DNA of 25,251 nucleotides from Microbacterium sp. p3-SID336. Its GTDB lineage: Bacteria > Actinomycetota > Actinomycetes > Actinomycetales > Microbacteriaceae. Positions 21,268-25,251 of this stretch are shown piece by piece. Both the position numbers and the translations under genes were made by a program. Position 1 is the stretch's first letter. Every line of letters starts with the position of its first letter. Location of the stretch: contig NZ_JALXPE010000056.1 in NCBI RefSeq assembly GCF_025143365.1, positions 1 to 25,251 on the forward strand. The letters are read 5' to 3'. The notes under the pieces were generated by a model. That model saw nothing but the letters and a program-made list of their open reading frames with translations. It was not told the DNA's origin and ran no database searches.

Positions 21268-23292
21268 TCAGCGGCCCTGGCGCTGCGCTTCGCGCTCGGC
21301 GGCGCGCTGATCCCGGGCAGCGAGGTCGGCGAGCCGGGCGTTGTACTCCTCCAGCTCGGCGTCGCCCGTGCGGTCGGCATGCCGGTCGCGACGCTTCTGC
21401 AGCTTCGTGTCGCTGCGGCTCCACTGGATCGCGACCGTGATCGCGAGGATCAGGGTCGGGATCTCCCCGATCGACCAGGCGATGCCGCCGCCCACGTACT
21501 GGTCGGTCATCGGATCGGCGCCCCAGTCGCGGCCCATCGCGCCGAACCAGTCGGCGACCATCAGCCCCTCCTGCATCATGATCGCCATGCCGAAGAACGC
21601 GTGCATCGCCATGACCGCGATCAGCGTGATCAGGCGACCGGGATACGGCAGGCGATACGGCACCGGGTCGGCACCGATCAGGCTCATCACGAACAGATAG
21701 CCCGACAGCAGGAAGTGGATGACCATCCACTCGTGCCCGAGGTGCTCGTACATCGACCAGCGCACCAGGTCGGTGAAGTAGAACGCCCAGAGGGAGAGGA
21801 TGAAGATCGCGGCCGCCACGATGGGGTGCGTGATGACGCGGGCGTACGGCGAGTGCACCGCCCACATGATCCACTCCCTGCCGCCGCGGGTGCCGTCGTC
21901 GCGCTTGTGGATCGCGCGGAGCGCCAGGGTGATCGGCGCCCCGGAGACCAAGAGCAGCGGGATCGCCATGGACAGCATCATGTGCCCGAGCATGTGCACG
22001 CTGAACAGGTACTCCTGATACGCGTTGATCGGGCCGCCGGTGACCCAGACCAGCATGAGCATGCCCAGCACCCAGAACACCGTGCGGTGGATCGGCCAGC
22101 GGTCGCCGCGCAGTCGCAGCCGGCGCACACCCGCCAGGTACAGGAACAGGCCGAAGCCCGCCGCCACCAGCCACAGCACGTCGATGTCCCACGCGGTGAA
22201 CCACCGCTCGAGCGTGAGTTCGGGCGGAAGAAGGGATCCGGTGAGGATCTGCGCCGGGGTCTGCGCGAACGCCGCGGTCTCGCCCGTGGGCGGTGGCGTG
22301 CGCGCCAGCGCGGCGGCCGCACCGGAGGCCAGCCCCATCAGCGCGACCTCTCCGAGGACGAGCAGCCAGAACCACCGCGACGCCCCGGCGCCGTCGAGCT
22401 TCGGGATGAGGCGGGTGCGGTACCAGGCGCCGAGCAGACCCATGCCCACGAGCAGCACGGCCTTGACGATCACGATCGTGCCGTACGGCGTGGTCCACAG
22501 GGCATCCCACGCGCCCACCGCGACGATCGAACGCGTGAAGCCCGAGAGGGCCACCACCGCGAACGCCGCGATCGCGAGCGAGGAGTACCGCGACACGAGC
22601 GCACGGATGTCGAGCCCCTGCTGTCCGCGCAGCAGCACGAGCAGCAGCAGCCCGCCCAGCCACACGGCGGCGCCGATCGTGTGCAGCAGGATCGAGTTGA
22701 CGGCCATGTTGTGCCCGTCGAGGTCGCCCGCATGGCCCTGCGTGGCGAGCGGGAGGAACGACGCGGCAGCGAGCATGGCGGTGAGCAGCGTCGGCGTCCA
22801 GGAGCGCCACGCGAACGCGAGGACGGTGATGACGGCGCCGAAGATCGTGGTGATGAGCCAGGACTGACCGAGCGGCAGTTCGAGGAGGAAGCGCCCCAGC
22901 TGCGAGCCGAACTCCCGCTCGATGCTGAGCTTCGGGTTGAACGCCGACATGAACGCGAAGAACCCGGCCAGCCCCGCGGACACCGTGAACACGGCGGCGC
23001 CGATCGAGGCGATGTTCAGGGCGGTGTCGAACGGCCTCTCCCCGGCGCGGAGGCCGAACAGCGCGAGCACGAGCGAGCCCAGCATGACCGCACCGGCCAG
23101 GTTCATCACGAGCTTCGCGATGGGCGTGCCCCAGAGGACGACGGGGCCAGGATCCTGCAGCAGGGGCGGCTTCGCGCCTCCGCCGACGAGCAGCGCCCAC
23201 GTCAGGGCCACGAGCGCGGCGGCCACCAGGATCACGATGCCGGCCAGACGATACGCCGACGTCGCGCTCGGCGTCTCGGTGCGGGAACTCAC
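21268..23292 (-). CDS. Bifunctional CopD / cytochrome c oxidase assembly (CtaG) membrane protein
   Basis: The 674-residue membrane protein is a fusion. The N-terminal half (to about residue 340, eight or nine helices) is CopD-like, with TQGHAGDLDGHNMAVNSILLHTIGAAVWLGG carrying the histidines expected for copper import. The C-terminal half is CtaG (caa3-type assembly), with GGPINAYQEY, SVHMLGHMMLSMAIPLLL, YFTDLVRWSMYEHLGHEWM and MMQEGLMVADWF. Both are tied to copper delivery for cytochrome oxidase. A charged tail ends the protein. The GTG start is fixed by TAGGCT 6 bases upstream. The 6-base spacer is GGAGGG, so a ribosome-site-like sequence sits directly against the start codon. Confidence 0.93.
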   Translation of the reverse strand: MSSRTETPSATSAYRLAGIVILVAAALVALTWALLVGGGAKPPLLQDPGPVVLWGTPIAKLVMNLAGAVMLGSLVLALFGLRAGERPFDTALNIASIGAAVFTVSAGLAGFFAFMSAFNPKLSIEREFGSQLGRFLLELPLGQSWLITTIFGAVITVLAFAWRSWTPTLLTAMLAAASFLPLATQGHAGDLDGHNMAVNSILLHTIGAAVWLGGLLLLVLLRGQQGLDIRALVSRYSSLAIAAFAVVALSGFTRSIVAVGAWDALWTTPYGTIVIVKAVLLVGMGLLGAWYRTRLIPKLDGAGASRWFWLLVLGEVALMGLASGAAAALARTPPPTGETAAFAQTPAQILTGSLLPPELTLERWFTAWDIDVLWLVAAGFGLFLYLAGVRRLRLRGDRWPIHRTVFWVLGMLMLVWVTGGPINAYQEYLFSVHMLGHMMLSMAIPLLLVSGAPITLALRAIHKRDDGTRGGREWIMWAVHSPYARVITHPIVAAAIFILSLWAFYFTDLVRWSMYEHLGHEWMVIHFLLSGYLFVMSLIGADPVPYRLPYPGRLITLIAVMAMHAFFGMAIMMQEGLMVADWFGAMGRDWGADPMTDQYVGGGIAWSIGEIPTLILAITVAIQWSRSDTKLQKRRDRHADRTGDAELEEYNARLADLAARDQRAAEREAQRQGR

Positions 23293-23304
23293 CCCTCCAG
23301 CCTA
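23292..23304 (-). promoter_or_regulatory. -10 element and leaderless start of the CopD/CtaG gene
   Basis: On the minus strand TAGGCT (23304-23299), spacer GGAGGG, then GTG at 23292. The predicted transcript starts on the start codon, so the GGAGG would not be in the mRNA. Confidence 0.55.
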
Positions 23305-23329
23305 GGCGCGCCGGACCGTGAGAAAGCAC

Positions 23330-23362
23330 GAAGGCCGCCCCGCACGAGCGGGAGCGGCCTTC
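23330..23362 (-). terminator. Terminator of the HU gene
   Basis: On the minus strand GAAGGCCGC pairs with GCGGCCTTC (23354-23362 with 23330-23338). An inner CCCGC/GCGGG stem closes a small loop. GTGCTTTCTC follows. It lies 14 bases past the HU stop and ahead of the CopD/CtaG promoter. Confidence 0.8.
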
Positions 23363-23376
23363 GAACGGGTGCGGTC

Positions 23377-23664
23377 TTACTTGACGGCAGCCTTGAGCTT
23401 GGAGCCGGCGGTCACCTTGACGCGCTTGCCGGCCGGGATCTTGATCTCGGCGCCGGTCTGGGGGTTGCGACCCGTGCGGGCGGCCGTGTCGACCTGCTCG
23501 AACGAGATCCAGCCGGGGATCGAGACCTTGCTGCCCTTGGCGACAGCGTCGGAGACCGTGGCGAACAGCGAGTCGAGGACACCGGAGACGGTGGCCTGGC
23601 TCTGGCCGGTGGCAGAGGCGATGCTCGCGACGAGCTCGGTCTTGGTGATGGACTTGTCAGCCAT
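23377..23664 (-). CDS. hup: HU-family DNA-binding protein
   Basis: The 95-residue protein is a typical HU: an N-terminal helical dimer domain (ITKTELVASIASATGQSQ), IPGWISFEQVDTAARTGRNP leading into the DNA-binding beta arm, and RNPQTGAEIKIPAGKRVKV with the arm-tip proline. It bends and compacts DNA as a dimer. Length is standard, without the Lys-rich tail of mycobacterial HupB. The ATG has GGAGG 7 bases upstream. The leader is long and C-rich, with a possible TACATT -10 (23751-23746). A hairpin terminator follows. Confidence 0.96.
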   Translation of the reverse strand: MADKSITKTELVASIASATGQSQATVSGVLDSLFATVSDAVAKGSKVSIPGWISFEQVDTAARTGRNPQTGAEIKIPAGKRVKVTAGSKLKAAVK

Positions 23665-24020
23665 GTCATCCTCCAGCGACGAAGGACCGTCGCATCGTTG
23701 TGGTGCGAGAGGCGGGTGCCTCCCGTTGGTCGAGTGACCGCCTTGAATGTACCAACCGCGGCCCGGATTTCCGCGTCATTTCGCGGGTTTTGGGCAATTG
23801 ACCGGCGTGTCGCGCCACTTTGGTCCCATGCGTCACAGTTTTGGACCCTCGCCCGCCTCCCCGGCCGCACTCCCTGACCCCGTGCGCACCCGCCTTTCCC
23901 GCGGAATGAAGGGGATCCTCCGGGCGGTATGGGCGGACTTCCACGGAGGGAAGGAACATTCGTCGCGATATGAATGGGCATCTTCCGCACGGCATGAATA
24001 GGTTGTCTCCCGCACGGCAT

Positions 24021-24087
24021 GAAGGAGACCTCACGAATCGAAGGAGAAGTTGGCCCCACATCTCCTTCGAGTCGGGAGATCTCCTTC
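24021..24087 (+). repeat. 67-bp palindromic element, copy 4
   Basis: Bases 24021-24047 pair with 24061-24087 over 27 positions with three mismatches, around a 13-base loop. The 5' arm begins GAAGGAGACCTCACGAATCG and the 3' arm ends GGGAGATCTCCTTC. It is preceded by CCGCACGGCAT, as in the other copies. Confidence 0.92.
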
Positions 24088-24144
24088 GACTCGGGAGAAC
24101 TCCTTCGACTCGCGAGAACTTTTTCGACTCGGGAGGTCTCTTTC
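24069..24144 (+). repeat. Four tandem 19-bp units abutting the DUF559 stop codon
   Basis: Units at 24069-24087, 24088-24106, 24107-24125 and 24126-24144 follow GACTCGGGAGAACTCCTTC. The first unit is the 3' arm of palindrome copy 4. The last ends one base before the stop codon of the leftward gene at 24145. It looks like an amplified half-element. Confidence 0.9.
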
Positions 24145-24966
24145 TCAGGCACGGTGCTTGCCCTGCGCGATCGACTGCATGATCACGTCCTGCACGTCGT
24201 GCCACCGGGACATGATCTGCACGTAGCTGAAGCGCAGCACGTGGTACCCGCGCAGCATCAGCGCAGCGTCATGAGCGTTGTCCGCGTCGCGCTGCGCTCC
24301 CACGTGCGTCGCACCGTCGAGCTGGATCACCAGCCGCTCCCCGACGAGGACATCGACCCGACGATCAGCCACCCAGGCTTGTGGAAGCAGGCGGATCCCC
24401 ATCCACTTCAACCGGTGCACGACGATCGTCTCCAGCCCGGAATCGGCGAACGGACACGCCTGCTCGCGCAGCGCCCTGGCGGCGGGATGAAGGTCGAGCC
24501 GCCGCAGCGTCTCGAGGTCGATGAGCCCCGTGTTGAGGGCCGACTCCCAGATCACCAGGGCCGTTTTCGCGGGCTGACACTGTGCGACCACGGCCAGCGT
24601 GTTGATCACGCCGTCCACCGCCGCATCGGGGTCTCGGGGCACGATCGGCCTGGACCAGTGCACCACGACGTGCGACGGGGCTGCGACACGAGCCGCGTTC
24701 GGCTTGGCGACGACATGCAGGGATTTCTCCGGCACCCAGAGCCCGAGCCGCTCGGCCGCCGTCACGCAGCCGAGGATGACCCCGCGGGCGATGGCTCCGA
24801 CGACCTGCTGGTCCGCATCGGGGAGGGCCACCCAGCCATGGCGCGGGGTGGCGATCTCCCCTCGCTCCTTCGATCGCCTCAGCGCGTGCGCGCTGACCCC
24901 GGATGCTCGCAGAGTGCTCACGCGCGCGACCCCGCCTCGGCGGCTCAACTCCTCGATCGCATCCAT
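24145..24966 (-). CDS. DUF559-domain protein with AbiEi-like N-terminal helix-turn-helix
   Basis: The 273-residue protein has an N-terminal winged helix like the AbiEi antitoxin domain (IEELSRRGGVARVSTLRASG, then HALRRSKERGEIATPRHGW). Its C-terminal domain is DUF559/Vsr-like, with ADRRVDVLVGERLVIQLDG, AQRDADNAHDAALMLRGYHV and LRFSYVQIM. The nuclease-fold aspartate (VDVL) is present, but the usual second acidic residue is Gln (IQLDG), so nuclease activity is uncertain. Genes of this type are common singletons in Actinobacteria, and no toxin partner is adjacent. The ATG at 24966 is preferred over 25002, with GACGAT as a weak -10 at the leaderless distance. A repeat array abuts its stop. Confidence 0.85.
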   Translation of the reverse strand: MDAIEELSRRGGVARVSTLRASGVSAHALRRSKERGEIATPRHGWVALPDADQQVVGAIARGVILGCVTAAERLGLWVPEKSLHVVAKPNAARVAAPSHVVVHWSRPIVPRDPDAAVDGVINTLAVVAQCQPAKTALVIWESALNTGLIDLETLRRLDLHPAARALREQACPFADSGLETIVVHRLKWMGIRLLPQAWVADRRVDVLVGERLVIQLDGATHVGAQRDADNAHDAALMLRGYHVLRFSYVQIMSRWHDVQDVIMQSIAQGKHRA

Positions 24967-25122
24967 CCGTCGATCGTCGTCGACGCGGCCCCGGTGCCTC
25001 ACCGCGGACGACGGGAATCAGGGACAACCTCATGCCGGCGCGCATGGGGGAGGACGAGTCGGTTCCTCGTGTCAGCGCACCAGGACGCCGCCCTCGGACC
25101 TCACGCCGAGCACGCACAGCAT

Positions 25123-25189
25123 GAAGGAGAACTCGCGAATCGAAGGCCTCCAGCCCGAGTGGAGTCCTTCATTCCGAGAGAAGTCCTTC
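25123..25189 (+). repeat. 67-bp palindromic element, copy 5
   Basis: The outer arm begins GAAGGAGAACTCGCGAATCG. The inner arm GAAGGCCTCCA pairs with TGGAGTCCTTC (one mismatch), longer than in the other copies. The 3' outer arm is more diverged (CCGAGAGAAGTCCTTC). Length and symmetry centre are the same as in copies 1-4. Confidence 0.85.
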
Positions 25190-25193
25190 GCAC

Positions 25194-25251
25194 AGGCGGA
25201 GGCGCAGGCGGAGGCGGAGGCGGAGGCGGAGAAGGCGCGGGCGGAGGCGGC
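25194..25251. repeat. GGCGGA hexanucleotide microsatellite at the window edge
   Basis: About seven imperfect GGCGGA units run off the right end. It could be the end of a Glu/Ala- or Gly-rich coding tract in the next gene, which cannot be judged here. Confidence 0.75.

Larger units (their letters stand above)
23665..24144. other. Gap with HU leader, phased TTTGG repeats and repeat remnants
   Basis: This holds the HU leader and possible TACATT -10 (23751-23746, minus strand). TTTGG motifs lie at 23789, 23819 (TTTGGTCCC) and 23840 (TTTGGACCC), 30 and 21 bases apart. From 23905 there are remnants of the palindromic element (ATGAAGGGG; CCGCACGGCATGAATAGG near 23985-24002). Full copy 4 and its 19-bp array fill the rest. 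No gene is seen. Confidence 0.6.
24967..25251. other. Terminal gap with palindrome copy 5 and a microsatellite
   Basis: The stretch between the DUF559 start and the window edge holds palindrome copy 5 and a GGCGGA microsatellite. Bases 24979-25120 show no recognisable gene or site. Confidence 0.5.

Noticed and set aside
21379..23877. An 832-codon open frame on the plus strand opposite the CopD/CtaG and HU genes
   Set aside because: Its composition is the Arg/Asp/His/Glu-rich shadow of two genuine minus-strand membrane and DNA-binding genes. It has no recognisable domain, and stop-poor antisense frames are expected at this GC content.
24145..24966. A type IV toxin-antitoxin system based on the AbiEi-like helix-turn-helix
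   Set aside because: No AbiEii nucleotidyltransferase toxin is encoded nearby, and the helix-turn-helix is fused to a DUF559 domain, a common stand-alone arrangement.

Overview
The window is high-GC actinobacterial chromosome, most likely from the Microbacteriaceae and close to Microbacterium. The evidence is GC-rich third codon positions, many GTG starts, a Mycobacterium-like dCTP deaminase, an HmuO-type heme oxygenase behind a DtxR/IdeR-type iron box, a CopD/CtaG fusion, and many leaderless genes. I see no phage, transposon, CRISPR array or defence island. It reads as ordinary chromosome with unusual non-coding repeats and promoter regularities.

Layout. 1-2.6 kb: a probable metal locus, with a CDF metal exporter convergent to a His-rich MarR-type regulator, which is divergent from a second winged-helix regulator with a His/Gly repeat tail. 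2.6-4.7 kb: a TetR regulator and a divergent alpha/beta hydrolase sharing two operator copies, then a 25-bp degenerate repeat array. 4.7-7.9 kb: a Pro-rich single-pass protein behind dcd, an MFS exporter divergent from an HxlR regulator, and tRNA-Gly(CCC). 8-12.8 kb: a membrane-anchored M23 peptidase, a DUF1684/NAD-epimerase operon, a FUSC-type membrane protein and an aquaporin-like channel. 12.9-17 kb: an APC permease coupled to a small acidic protein, CorA, and a lipoprotein with a beta-lactamase-like fold and degenerate catalytic motifs. 17-20.7 kb: a DUF2470 protein and heme oxygenase (heme-iron use), a Pif1-like helicase, and an unknown anchored protein. 20.7-25.25 kb: three tandem copies of a palindromic repeat, the CopD/CtaG fusion, HU, a DUF559 protein, and two more copies of the same palindrome.

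Three observations stand out. (1) A 67-bp imperfect palindrome occurs five times at exactly the same length (20833, 20985, 21136, 24021, 25123), with compensatory stem changes between copies. (2) Ten genes begin exactly 7 bases after the last base of a TANNNT -10 hexamer, which fixes their starts and predicts leaderless mRNAs. (3) The serine-hydrolase lipoprotein has lost SxxK, YxN and HTG, so it looks like a pseudoenzyme. Several tandem arrays (25, 18 and 19 bp) also begin at or next to stop codons.

All assignments come from reading motifs by eye. No database comparison was possible.
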